From positions 37,656 through 101,655 of the forward strand of contig NPFB01000110.1 in assembly GCA_014084085.1 (NCBI GenBank): a DNA stretch of 64,000 bases, written 5' to 3'. This document shows, piece after piece, positions 45,608 through 55,876 of this stretch. The notes beneath the pieces were generated by a model. The model worked only from the letters and a program-made list of their open reading frames with translations, searched no databases and had not been told where the DNA came from. Source of the stretch: Hondaea fermentalgiana (taxonomy: Eukaryota; Sar; Bigyra; Thraustochytrida; Thraustochytriidae). The translations under genes and the position numbers were made by a program. Position 1 is the stretch's first letter. Each line of letters starts with the position of its first letter.

Positions 45608-47815
45608 ATGGAGCTCCCCGACGACCAAGACGTGAGCGAGGGCCTCGTGTTACTCGCGCCTGGCGGCAAGGACAAGGAAAGGAAGCATAAAAAGAGCAAA
45701 AAGGACAAAAAGGATAAAAAGGATAGGAGGAAACACAAACATCGTCGTGGCAAACATGAAGCCAACGACAGCAGCGACGATGCTCTCGACCAGCGCGGTG
45801 GCAAGAAGCGCGCACGCAATGATGCCAGGTCCACCGAATATAAAGGGACGCGTCTAAGACCTGAGGACCTGGTGAACGTGCTGAGTAGCTTTGCGGCGGT
45901 CGTAGGTCTCGGAGCTCGGGATCATGCGTGCAAGTTATTCCTCCGTGCTGTAATGCGTGACCCTGCGCAACAAGGACGCACCGTGGCGTGCACGTGGCCG
46001 GAACCCCTTCAAGCGCGAAACGCTGCATTCGATTTGCAGTGTGCCGCGTACGTTGAGCCCTTTGAGCGACGAAAGCTGGACAAGTATGGGAACTCCCGGG
46101 TGACGGCCTTTAATGCATGCATGTTGATCCAGGAGACATTCCGCGACCCGCTTCTGCAGCGATTCTCGCTTGTTGTCATTGATGATTTTCAACAGCGAGA
46201 CGTGCACGCAGATATCTTGCTCAGTCTTCTTGTCAAGATCCAGGCGAGGAGGCCAGAGCTGCGAATTCTCGTCTTTGCGTGCACAGAAGCAAGCGCCGAG
46301 GTCGCGGCCTCATACCTTCGTCAAACGCTAGCGTCGAGAAGTGGGCTTCTCGACGTGCGGCCGCCAAGACTCGATCGAACTTTCCAGCAGCGTCTCATGT
46401 ACCTGCAAACTGCGACTTTGGACTATCTACGCGAGTGCGTGGATCTTGTGGTGTTGTTGCACACGGAGCAATCAATGTCTGCAGGTAACATCCTCGTGTT
46501 TCTACCCTCGAACCGAAGCGTCAATGCGTTTATAGAACAAATGAACCATCAGCAAGGGTGTTCCAATCTCGACGTGGTTCCTTGGAGTTTGGGTTTCCAA
46601 CGCGGCGTCGCGCAAGGATACAGAAGTTGCACAGTTATATTCTCTGCACAAGAGTCTCTCTTCTTCCAGACAGCGACAGCGTCTCGAGAGGTCACCATGG
46701 TTGTGGACTCAATGCTTGCCGAGCGAAAGGTGGTGGATTGCGACACTGGTGTCGAGGATTACGGCGTTGTGGCGGTGATGCGCGAGGAGGCCGAACAGCG
46801 CGCGCAGTGCTCGCAGGATTTCGTTTTTCGCCTGTGCACTGAGCAAGCCGCCTCGGATCTCGTCATGGAAGAGGGGTCGCATACTGGGGCGGAAGTCACG
46901 CGAGCCAATCTCAGCACCTTGTGTCTGCAATTGAAGCGACTTCATGTGCGTGACCTGGTTCGCTTTCCGTATGTAACGGCGCCACCCGCTCGAGCCATGA
47001 CGCGAGCCCTTGATGAGCTTCATGCTCTTGAGGCCATTGACGACGATGGCGAATTAAGCACAATCGGTGCACGCATGGTGCGTTTTTTGCCCTTGAATCC
47101 AGCGTTGAGTCGGCTGCTGGTGCTTTCCCTGGAGTTTGGGTGCTCGGAGGAGGCTTTAACGATTGCTGCAATGCTTGAGACACTCGAGCACGCGAGTCTG
47201 TTCATGCGCGGTACGTCTGCCTTGTCATTGAAGGCAACTGACGCCGTGCGTGCTCTGGGCGCGCGGGAGGGTGATCTGGTCATGTACGTGAACATTTACA
47301 ATAACTTTGTTATGGCCGCGAACCGTACGACGTGGTGCGAGGCCATGGGGATCAAATTGCACACATTGAAACGGTGTCATTCGATTCGAAAGGTACTTGA
47401 GAAGGAATTGGTCCTACTTGCACAAGAAGCAAAGGTTCAAGTGTTGTCGTGCTGCGAAGATACGAACTCGTTGGTGCGTTGCATTTGCGGGGCTTTCTTT
47501 CTCTGTGCGGCACGACTGGATGGGAGCGGCCAGAAATACGTGACGATCGACGGGCGGACCCAATTAAGTGTTCTTTCTTCCAACGTTTTCTATCAGCAGT
47601 GCGGAGTTCCTCCGCAGTGGATTGTTATGCCCCGATTGGCGCGAAATGTTGAGAATGTTACGCGAATTGAGCCCAGCATGCTTTTAGAGTCGGCACCGCA
47701 CGTCTTTCGGGCGAGTAAACCCGTAAGCAGTCGGGATGGACAGGGTTCGTCATCGACTTCATCCTCCTCATCCGTCAACCGCATGCAGCGCCCAGCCTGG
47801 ATGGTGATGCCCTAG
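45608..47815 (+). CDS. DHX35-like DEAH helicase homologue with degenerate ATPase motifs (pseudo-helicase)
   Basis: 735 residues. A Lys/Asp-rich N-terminus (KDKKDKKDRRKHKHRRG) precedes two RecA-like folds and the HA2/OB C-terminal region of DEAH helicases. Alignment with DHX35 by eye is continuous, but the catalytic motifs are lost: motif I GxxGxGKS/T reads GLGARDHAC (100-108), motif II DEAH reads DDFQ (192-195), motif III SAT reads ACT (225-227 region), and motif VI QRAGRxGR is reduced to QRAQCS with the G/R residues deleted (about 397-402). The HA2/OB part is well kept (ALDELHALEAIDDDGELSTIG, RFLPLNPALSRLLV, VRCICGAFFLCAARL, PPQWIV). DHX35 belongs to spliceosomal C-complex-associated helicases. 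This copy probably works as a scaffold without ATP hydrolysis. Confidence 0.8.
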   Translation: MELPDDQDVSEGLVLLAPGGKDKERKHKKSKKDKKDKKDRRKHKHRRGKHEANDSSDDALDQRGGKKRARNDARSTEYKGTRLRPEDLVNVLSSFAAVVGLGARDHACKLFLRAVMRDPAQQGRTVACTWPEPLQARNAAFDLQCAAYVEPFERRKLDKYGNSRVTAFNACMLIQETFRDPLLQRFSLVVIDDFQQRDVHADILLSLLVKIQARRPELRILVFACTEASAEVAASYLRQTLASRSGLLDVRPPRLDRTFQQRLMYLQTATLDYLRECVDLVVLLHTEQSMSAGNILVFLPSNRSVNAFIEQMNHQQGCSNLDVVPWSLGFQRGVAQGYRSCTVIFSAQESLFFQTATASREVTMVVDSMLAERKVVDCDTGVEDYGVVAVMREEAEQRAQCSQDFVFRLCTEQAASDLVMEEGSHTGAEVTRANLSTLCLQLKRLHVRDLVRFPYVTAPPARAMTRALDELHALEAIDDDGELSTIGARMVRFLPLNPALSRLLVLSLEFGCSEEALTIAAMLETLEHASLFMRGTSALSLKATDAVRALGAREGDLVMYVNIYNNFVMAANRTTWCEAMGIKLHTLKRCHSIRKVLEKELVLLAQEAKVQVLSCCEDTNSLVRCICGAFFLCAARLDGSGQKYVTIDGRTQLSVLSSNVFYQQCGVPPQWIVMPRLARNVENVTRIEPSMLLESAPHVFRASKPVSSRDGQGSSSTSSSSSVNRMQRPAWMVMP

Positions 47816-48192
47816 TTGTTTCTTGATTTATCCCGTTTCGTGAGCTTTATTTGACAAACCAGAGGCGAAGAGCTTCACGGACGCAACGTGTGGGTTCGTC
47901 TTCTTGAAGAGCCCCACGCAAAGTACAGCATAGTATTCTCTATTCCAAGGCACGCAAGTAGCCAAATGAGGTCTTTCTCTACTTTTTTTTTTCTTTTTTT
48001 TTGCAAACAGTGAGACGAGGCAGCGCGATGATGCTTGCTGCAAGAGACGACTCCGTTTCATCAGAAGCCGATGTTCGGATGAGAACAAAGCCCCCCTCCC
48101 CCCTACCCTTCTTGTGATAGAGTTTGCAAACTTTTTACTTCTTCACCTTTCCTTTTCTCCAGCGGGTTGTTCTGTTCTTCTATTACTTTTCT
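47816..48192. other. Intergenic region, tail-to-tail
   Basis: AT-rich 3' flanks of the DHX35-like gene (plus) and ankyrin gene (minus), with a T-tract (47983-48002) and C-tracts near 48088-48106. No gene seen. Confidence 0.6.
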
Positions 48193-50571
48193 TCAGGAAT
48201 TGGACGATTGACGCTTGAGCAACGCAATCGTGGACTGCAGACTCATTTTCGACTTTCCAGGCGTTTGCTCTGCGCCTTTCAAAGATTGGGTCTCTCCGGC
48301 GGATAGGGTAGACTTGGTGATAGTGTTGGAGATTGGGGGGGGGACGTCGGCTGGGGTGGTCGTGGAGGGCACGCTAGAAGTTGCTTGTTTTCCTTTTGCG
48401 GCAAAAGGCAGCGAGCCTTGCGAAGACACTTGGGCCTCGGCGAGAGCAATGACCGAAAGGCCATTTTTGTTTTTCAGCGAAAAGTCGAAGCGGCGAGGAA
48501 TGAGCATACGGGTGACTGTCTGGCAAAGCTCATCGGTGACATCGATGCGCGACACATGAAGCAACAGCTCATGCAAGACGGTGTTTCGCTTCGCGTTGAC
48601 AGTATTGACGCGAAAAGGACCATACTTGGAAGGAAACGCGTCCAAGTAGGCTTCAATGGTGCGAATATAAATGGGGCCGTGGCGGATATACAAGTGCAAA
48701 CCCGTGTCGCGGCCATTCTTTGAGAGCTTGTTGGGATCCACACCACACTCATTGATCAAGAAGCGGAAGAGCTGGTCTCGATTGCTACCCTTGGTGGCAC
48801 GATGGAGGAGTGTTTCCCCATCTGCGCTCTCCAGTTCAAAATCGAAGCCGGCACGATGAAAAGCACGAAAGACGCGAAGATCGAGAACTCCAAACTTGAC
48901 AAAGGAGTCCATGTAGGCGTGGAGAAAAGCACTTGGGTCGATTCCAGATAGTTTCTCGGAAAGATCACTAATCTCGGTCTTCCCAGAGTTTTTGGTTCGT
49001 AGACCTGCGAGAAACTCTCTGAGCTCTTCGCTATTTTCTCTTGGGTGGAGAGAGGCAAGACGCAACAAGTAGTTTGCCCGGCGATCAGTCTCGTCGCTCG
49101 ACGCCGTGGAAGCAGTCTGTCCAATAGAGCCCTCCTGCGGTCTGTCTGCGCTGTCTACTGTCTGCGCCAAGGCCTTTTCCGTGGCTGTGGGCTTGCTGGA
49201 TTGCCGACCCACAGCTGTCGTTTTTGTTGCTGCTGCTGTTACTGCTGTTGTTTTGTCATGGCCTTGCGTATGATCATTGTCTTCGTCTCTATCCTCATTG
49301 AGCGCACCATCAGAGGCAGCTCTTGCGCTATTCTGCCTGCGCTTGGTGTGTCGATCTTTGGTGGCAGAGCCGGAGGACGTGGAGTGAGGACGTTTACGTT
49401 GTTTTGAGTGTCCCGGAGTGGCCGAGGAGTCCGATTGAGTGGTCAGGATCTGGGACGCATTCCCAGAAGCTGATCCACTGGAGCTGGCTGTTTGCACAAA
49501 TGGGTCGCTATCGGCAGCTTTGGTATCGCGGCTCCCTTTGTTGCTGCTGGAACTGCCTTCCCCGTTGCTGTTTCCGCTCGAACTGTTAATGTTATTGTCG
49601 GATCCGCTCGAGCCCGATCCCTCGGCGCGCGCGTTTCCAGGACGTGCGTGGCCCCTACGACCGCGTCCCGACGAAAGTGTAGAGTACGACGAGAACGATG
49701 AAAGAGGCGAATTGGAGGATCGCGAGTTCGAGTCCTCGCCACGGCGTTTTCGAAATTTTTTGCGAAACCGGCGTTTCTTGAGCGCGGCAACGGCAGTCTG
49801 TACCTGGCGCACTTGGTCTGAGAGATTCTCGACTTTGCTGGCTTGCTCGTTGACGCGCGCGGAGGCTTGGTCAAAGAGAACGCCCATGCTGGAGAGCAAG
49901 GTGTTTGCCTGATCAATGAGAAATTGTTGTTGTTTTGCTGAAGACGTGATCAGCTGGTACTGGCCGGAAGGCGTCTGCATTTGTTGTGGTTGCTGCATCT
50001 GATGCTGCATTTGTTGCTGCTGTGGGTGCGCAAGATGTTGTCCCGTGAGTTGAGGATATGATTGTTGTGAAGTAGTCGCTTGGGAAAACAAATTCTGAAG
50101 CATGGCCGGCGAGCCCGCATAAGGACCTGGAAAAGGTTGTCCACCAACACTAGTCTGGAAAATTTGCGGCTGTTGCTGACCAGAGTAATACTGAACCATG
50201 GGGGTTATGTTTTGCGAGCCCTGTTGGAATTGTTCCGGCGAAAGGACGGGAAAGAACACTTCTTGGTTGCCGATATCGGTTGAGTAGATGCGCTGCATTG
50301 GCATCTGCTGAGATGTTGACGATGAAGTCGACGATGACGTTGATGGCAGAGTTCCTTGTCGCGGCGCATCTGAGGCTTGTTGTTGTTGCTGCTGCTGCTG
50401 CTGATGCCGCTGCTGTTGTTGCGGTTGTTGATTGTGCCTTTGCGCAGGGCCTTGGTTCTGTCCTTGGTTCTGTCCTTGGTCTACTTGGTACGGGCGAAAT
50501 TGCTGCTGCTGCGGAAAATGCTGTTGCTGATCATTCTGGTTTTTGAATAGCAGCAATTCATTTTGATGTTG

Positions 50572-50607
<36 letters not shown>

Positions 50608-50694
50608 TGATTGCGGTTGCTGCTGCCGTTGCTGTTGACCTCCTTGCGCGCCGCCACTTTGCTGGCTGACGGGCCACGAGTAACCTGGCCACAT
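48193..50694 (-). CDS. Gln-rich protein with C-terminal ankyrin-type repeats
   Basis: 833 residues. The N-terminal 300 are Gln-rich with long CAG/CAA runs (about 20-45 and 85-115), plus a QNQGQNQG repeat. A helical piece follows (about 255-305: QYQLITSSAKQQQFLIDQANTLLSSMGVLFDQASARVNEQASKVENLSDQVRQVQ), a basic RFRKKFRKR patch, then a Ser/Gly/Asn-rich disordered stretch. The C-terminal 200 residues hold ankyrin-like units: DGETLLHRATKGSNRDQLFRFL, NGRDTGLHLYIRHGPIYI, AKRNTVLHELLLHVSRID and NGLSVIALAEAQ. The design recalls transcription or RNA regulators, but I cannot name a family. The open frame runs further upstream from non-ATG codons; ATG 50694 (MWPGYSWPVSQQ) is the first methionine. Confidence 0.75.
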
Positions 50695-51362
50695 AGTCTC
50701 CTTTTCCTGTCTCCCTCTCCAACCACCTGCGCCGAGCGTCGAGCAGGCGCGGACCCCCGTCCGCCGCCCGCCGCGCCGCGCGTAGCCGCCCCGCCAGCCG
50801 GCCAGACAGCCAGCCAGCCGCAAGCGAGCGAGCGAGCGGGCGCCGCGCCGCGCCGCGCGCTCGCAGCCTCGCCGCGTTGCCGCTCTGCGCCGCCCTGCCT
50901 GCCTGCCCGCCCACCGCCCTCTGCCAGACTCTGCAAGATAAGATGATCAGCTTGCGCCTGCTTCCTCTTTTCGCCACCCCTGAAATGCGCAGAGGCCGAA
51001 GCCAGGCCAGCCGCCCTGGCCGCCTGTGGGGCCGCCCTCTGCGAAGTATGCTCGTCGCCCTCCGTGGCGTGTCATCTCCAGACAGCCAGTCATCTCTCCC
51101 CCGCGCTCCTCTGCATCGGTGCGTGGCCTGCGCTGCGCTGGAGAGACGCGCTTTGTCGCTTCTGGCCGACCGAGCGAGCGATTCGCGGCGGGTCGATGAT
51201 CTCCCCCTCTGTCTGTTCTTCATATCTGATTGTCAGTCTGCCTCCGCGCGAGCGGTGGCTCCTCGGCTGCGGGGATCAGGACCCTCACCGCAGTCCACCG
51301 TGGACTGCGGTAGACTGCGGTGAGCTGCGGCGCGGCGAGGCAGAGGCTGCCCAGGGGGGGGG
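50695..51362. other. Intergenic region before assembly gap
   Basis: Very GC-rich 5' flank of the ankyrin gene. A perfect inverted repeat sits at 51287-51311 with an overlapping alternative arm to 51324, followed by a run of nine or more G directly at the gap. No gene seen. Confidence 0.55.
51284..51324. repeat. Nested perfect inverted repeats at gap edge
   Basis: ACCGCAGTCCAC (51287-51298) pairs with GTGGACTGCGGT (51300-51311), spacer one base. CTCACCGCAGTC (51284-51295) can instead pair with GACTGCGGTGAG (51313-51324). Such a cruciform-prone site beside a G-run is a typical cause of an assembly break. Confidence 0.8.
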
Positions 51363-51462
51363 NNNNNNNNNNNNNNNNNNNNNNNNNNNNNNNNNNNNNN
51401 NNNNNNNNNNNNNNNNNNNNNNNNNNNNNNNNNNNNNNNNNNNNNNNNNNNNNNNNNNNNNN
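51363..51462. other. Assembly gap (100 N)
   Basis: Exactly 100 N, a placeholder for unknown length. Begins inside a G homopolymer. Confidence 0.99.
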
Positions 51463-51677
51463 CCCTCCCAGGTCTCAGGCCGCCGGGCCCCGCTGCCGGG
51501 CTCGGCGCGAGGCCCTGGGGCGCCGCGGAACGCAGGGGCCGCGCGCTCGGGCCCGGCGAGCGCCACAGAAACCCCCCCTTCCCCTACCCGCAGCCCTTTA
51601 GCTGTCTGTGCGGTCTGTGGGAATTGCCCCGCAGCTGGCTGGCCAGCCGCCACCCCCCACCGCGTTTCTCAACTCGC

Positions 51678-51899
51678 ATGGAGCGCACGAGCTTCCTCCC
51701 GGGGCTCACGATGGTCGCCTCGTCCGGCGAAGCGTACGATTCCTTCCGGTTCAACTTCGTGGAGCGCTTGTTTCTCGCGACGGGGAACAGATTGGCAAGC
51801 GCGAGCAGTGCAGCAGCGGCAGCAAGAAGAACTGCCGTGGAGGGCGGCCTGAAGGAGGAGCCAGGAAAAAGAACACGGCAATGGGGAGATAGATACTAA
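51678..51899 (+). CDS. Small open frame, uncertain (73 residues)
   Basis: Begins MERTSFLPGLTMVASSGEAY and continues with a plausible amphipathic piece (SFRFNFVERLFLATGNR), then low-complexity Ala/Ser/Arg. No family recognised. It could be a first exon, a small protein, or chance in GC-rich DNA. Another frame of 78 residues (51919-52155) follows 19 bases later on the same strand. Confidence 0.2.
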   Translation: MERTSFLPGLTMVASSGEAYDSFRFNFVERLFLATGNRLASASSAAAAARRTAVEGGLKEEPGKRTRQWGDRY

Positions 51900-52446
51900 A
51901 GCAAGGATTAAAGATGAGATGGGAAAGCCACCACTGGCGCGCATTCCGTTGGCCGACCGAGACCAGAGGTCTTGGGCTGCAGAGATTAACGCAGGCCGAG
52001 GCGGAATTGGCTGGAATGGGTGGACGGCCGACGTGATGCAGGCCTGGCGGATCGCCAACTCGGAAGCGAATCCGGGGCTTTCTTCGCGACTCTGGCTGCC
52101 CGAAATCCATAGGGTGCGAAGACGGCATCGGTTTGTTACATGGCGCAAGGAGTAGTGGCACGGGACGGGCATGACTTGCGGTGGCGGCAAGAGCTCCTGC
52201 TTTCATCGTCGCAGCTGTTGTGTTATACAGCATCCTTTGGCCACAATGTTTGTTGCGTTTTGTTAGTTGATTTACAATGCCGTATTTCGCCAGTGACAGC
52301 GAGAAATTTTGCCAAAAGAGGGCCAATTTTTTTTTACCTGCAGCGGCGCAGTTGGCCACTGGTGGCTGTGCGAAAATATTGTTGGAGAAGGTCAATCATC
52401 ACAATAGCGATCGCTCAACGAACCCTGTGCACGCATCAGGACAAAC

Positions 52447-52524
52447 AATCGATTGGTTGGTTGGCTGGCTGATTGGCTGACTGGCATTGGCTGGCTATTG
52501 GCTGGCTGACTGGCTGACTGGCTA
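52447..52524. repeat. TGGC/TGAC/TGGT tetranucleotide array
   Basis: About 18 four-base units starting with TGG or TGA, decayed. Located in gene-free DNA at the edge of the AT-richer segment. Confidence 0.8.
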
Positions 52525-54388
52525 AAATGCTTGTACGACGTTACCCTGAGCGCGCGTGCTCTGCTTGTCGGCTGGTTTGTTTAGTTGCTTTTTCGAGTCA
52601 CTCACCGGCTGGAAGCGGAGAATTTATCTCGTCAGCGCCTCATCGAAGAAAGAACTTGGCACGTTATTCCTAAGTTGACGGTAACTTCTTCAGAGAACAG
52701 AAGAATGAAATGAAGAAGAAATTCCGCTTTATGGCTAGCACGAAATGGGAAAGTGGATTGTAAGCTTCTCACGTTGCTGGGTCAACGCGTTCTTCCTGCA
52801 TCTTGCCCCTTCGATATTTATTATCAAATAACTGTCTCTCTCTAGAGCAGCTTCCCGCCTGACATTTGGTCTTTGGAAAGGTCCACTTCCTCAGATATTA
52901 TTTGCCGGTTCCCTTCTTTCCGCTTTTAGAAAAGCTATCGTGAGCATGATGCGCTCAATGTATACATTTCTTCACGAGAGCCAAAAAGGTCGATCATGTG
53001 GTCTCTTTGAAATTCGATTACCATTAAGCCCTTCGAGAACGGAACCGCTGCTCCAAGCTTATTTTATCAAACAGTCTTATTTATCAATGTATACATCCTT
53101 CAAAATAATGCTTACGGCTCCAACTTCTTCTTCTGGACAAATCTCGCGTCTGCTCCTACAAAACCTTGTTTACTTTTCCTCCTAAAGAAGAGACCTTTCT
53201 GTAGTTTGTCCTCATCAGCCAGCCGGGAATGAGCCCACGTTCCAACTCTTTCCTCTTTTGGCATAACCTAAATTGACTGCCGGCATAATGGAGGCTGCCG
53301 GCGAAGTAAATGCTTCAAATTTAATACGATGGTTTCCTTGCGCAAGAAAATGTCTCTGCTCTGACTGTACGACAGTGATACAGTCGTCCAATATACTTTG
53401 GCGTGCAAGGACTGCAACGATCTGCTCGCATGTATATATAAAGTTGATAAGAGAGATGTTCTGGACATCGACATCTCACTGTCAGCCATCTTTGTCTCAC
53501 TCTTCGATCTCTCGTCTTGATGCTACGTGGAAGATGCCAGTAAAGCAGCCACCACCGTCCTCGTCGTCTCCACTGCTTGCGAAACGCAAGGTTGCATTTC
53601 CTGACCGGCGCTAAAGCGCGCTTCACCCATTTCCAGACTCTCGGCCGATCCTGGCGCCGATATCGGGATGCATTCTGCACTTTGGTAGTCTGGGAGGCTC
53701 CGCATTTTCTGATCTAGCTAGCACCCGTCAGCAACAGGCGCCAAAGTCGCAGACGCCCGCCACCGGTGAATCGGTCGGTCGGTTGGTCAGCTGGTCCATC
53801 GGTCGGCTTGTCATGCGCGATCCCGGCTGCAGCGCGGCTACATTCACGACTTGCGATGATTGGCAGCGATGCGAGTGCCGCTGGCAGCCACCAGCAGCCT
53901 GTGTGTGTCGACAAAACGACTTCATGACGACGCTGAGGATCCATCCTCTCGGCCGGGACAAAAATAACATCGAGGCCGAGGTTCAAAGGCCGAGTCGAGA
54001 AAGAGGCGTCGGCACGTTCGATCCACGAGACGCGGCAACGAGGACCGCAGCTTCAGCAGCATCCATGAGCACGGTGAACGTCAGACAGAAAAACTCTTCC
54101 CTCCACCCTTCGTACATTCATCGGTCCATGCATCCCTTCATTCATACATTCAGACCTCGCAGAAGAGCGTCATGGCCTCCGAACCCACCTCAACATGCAT
54201 CCGCCGCCGAACGGCGTCCTACCTGCGGCCGTCCACGTGCTCGCTCCCAGGAAGGACGCCGCGTCCTCCGGCGCCTTCCTCGACCGCGACTCCCGGCGCG
54301 AGCAGGACACGCACGCCGCAGCCGCCACGCCACGTGCGGCGCGTGCACGTGTCGCTCGCCACCGTGGGTGGTCAGACAGAGCCTTCGC

Positions 54389-54389
<1 letters not shown>

Positions 54390-54427
<38 letters not shown>

Positions 54428-54428
54428 T
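54390..54428. repeat. GTGC tetranucleotide microsatellite
   Basis: Nine near-perfect tandem units in gene-free DNA. Confidence 0.85.
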
Positions 54429-55387
54429 CGCGCTCCTTCTCCACGCCTGGCCGTCTGGCCTTGCGCAGCGACCACTGCATGCGGTGCAGGCTGGCTGGCG
54501 CTTGACGGCCCTCGCTTGCTCGGCCACGGTTGAAGGTACGCCTCCGAGCAGCAGTGCAGGCCTCGCAGCAGTGCAGGCCTCGCAGCGTCAAAGAGCGCGG
54601 CGCTAGAGCGCCTCGGCCTCTCGTGTAAACTCACGTCGCCCCGCCCCGCCCCGCCCATTCGAGCGACCGAACGTCCGCTCGCTCGCTCGGGACTTCAGCT
54701 TCGCGCGTGGCGGTCGTGTCTCGCCCCCGTCCCCGCCTCCGCCTCCGTCTGCGCCCGCTCCGCTGCCGCGCGTCGCGTGTGAGTTGTCGCAGCAGCAGCT
54801 TGGGTCGCGGCGTGCATCTGCGTCTTGCTCTTGCGATCAATCAATCGTCCCCGGGGGGCGGCTCGCCACCCTCGCGAGGCCCGCAGCGGGACAGCCTGAT
54901 CGACCACTTCGCGGCCGCTGGGTGACGCGCCCTCCCGCGCAACGCCAAGAACGCGCAGCCGCGAGCGACCATGGCGAGCGCAGCCGCGCCGCGCCAGCCG
55001 CACTCGCGGTCGCGGCGAGCGCGAGCAACGAGCAGTATCTATCTCTCTGCCTGTGTCTGTGTCTCCCACCACCCTCTGCGAGAGTGTGCGCCCGTGCACG
55101 CGCCGCGCACTTTGGCTGCTTGGCGGCCGCTCCAAAATGCGTTGCGTAGCCCCGCGGTCCCGCCCCGGACCGCCTCGCAGCTCCGGCCGGAACGCGCGCG
55201 CACCCCGCGCGCCTCCGCGCGTGCCCGCGGCGGCCTGCTGCTGCAGCTGCTCCTGCTGCGTGCGACAGCGGCCGGGCGACGGCGGCGCGAGCGGCTGCGG
55301 CTGCGGCAGCGAAGGGGGCAGCTGCGCGCGGAGGAGGAGCGGCGAGGAGGAGCGACCGAGGTCGATGCGAGCGGCACGTGCAGCGAC

Positions 55388-55503
55388 TCTTTCTTTCAGT
55401 TTCCCGTCTTCTTTCCTCTCGCCCTCTTTCTTTCCTTCTTTCTTTCTTTCTTTTACCCTTTCACTTTCTTTCTTTCTCCTTCACGGTCTTCCTGTTTCCT
55501 TGA
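55388..55503. repeat. Pyrimidine tract rich in CTTT units
   Basis: A nearly pure C/T stretch with TTTC runs on the plus strand, 370 bases upstream of the ROCO start. It may lie in the promoter or 5' UTR. Confidence 0.7.
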
Positions 55504-55607
55504 GGGCTGCTATCTTTCGGCAACTCGTGCGCGATCGATCGTCGCCGTCACCGCGAGCGCCATCACAGGCTGCGGCCGCGACGCAGGAAGTTGAGGCGAG
55601 ACGGACG

Positions 55608-55655
55608 GCCGACCGACCGACCGGCCGACCGACCGACAGACCGAGCGAGCGAGAG
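55608..55655. repeat. GACC/GAGC tetranucleotide array
   Basis: About eight GACC-type units passing into GAGC units, 220 bases before the ROCO start. A complementary GGTC array lies near 53768-53805. Confidence 0.8.
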
Positions 55656-55876
55656 TCTGACAGAGACGGGCAGCGCGCGAGCAGACCTGCAACTCGCGAC
55701 GCGCGCCGGAGGGAGGCGGAGCTCGGACGCTCCGACGCAAGGCGCAGCGGGCGGTTGCGGCGCGTCTTCGCGAGAGGTGCTCCGAGGCGGAGCGGGACGC
55801 GCGCGGACGGGCGACGAGGGCGCTCGCGGCCGGCGCATAGCTTGACTGTACTAGATAGAGAGAGAGAGCGAGGACG

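Larger units (their letters stand above)
51463..55876. other. Long region without a convincing gene
   Basis: 4.4 kb after the gap. 51463-52440 is GC-rich and has two adjacent small plus-strand frames (51678-51899 and 51919-52155). 52440-53700 is AT-richer than the rest of the window, with TGGC/TGAC repeats at 52447-52524 and a TATA-like run at 53432-53442 that leads to no clear gene. 53700-55876 is GC-rich with GGTC repeats (about 53768-53805), GCGT (54390-54428), a CTTT-rich pyrimidine tract (55388-55503) and GACC (55608-55655). A gene with unrecognised introns cannot be excluded. Confidence 0.5.

Noticed and set aside
53432..53614. TATA-like run followed by an ATG frame of about 52 codons
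   Set aside because: The frame is short, Ser/Pro-rich and without similarity; a TATA-like run in AT-rich DNA is weak evidence.
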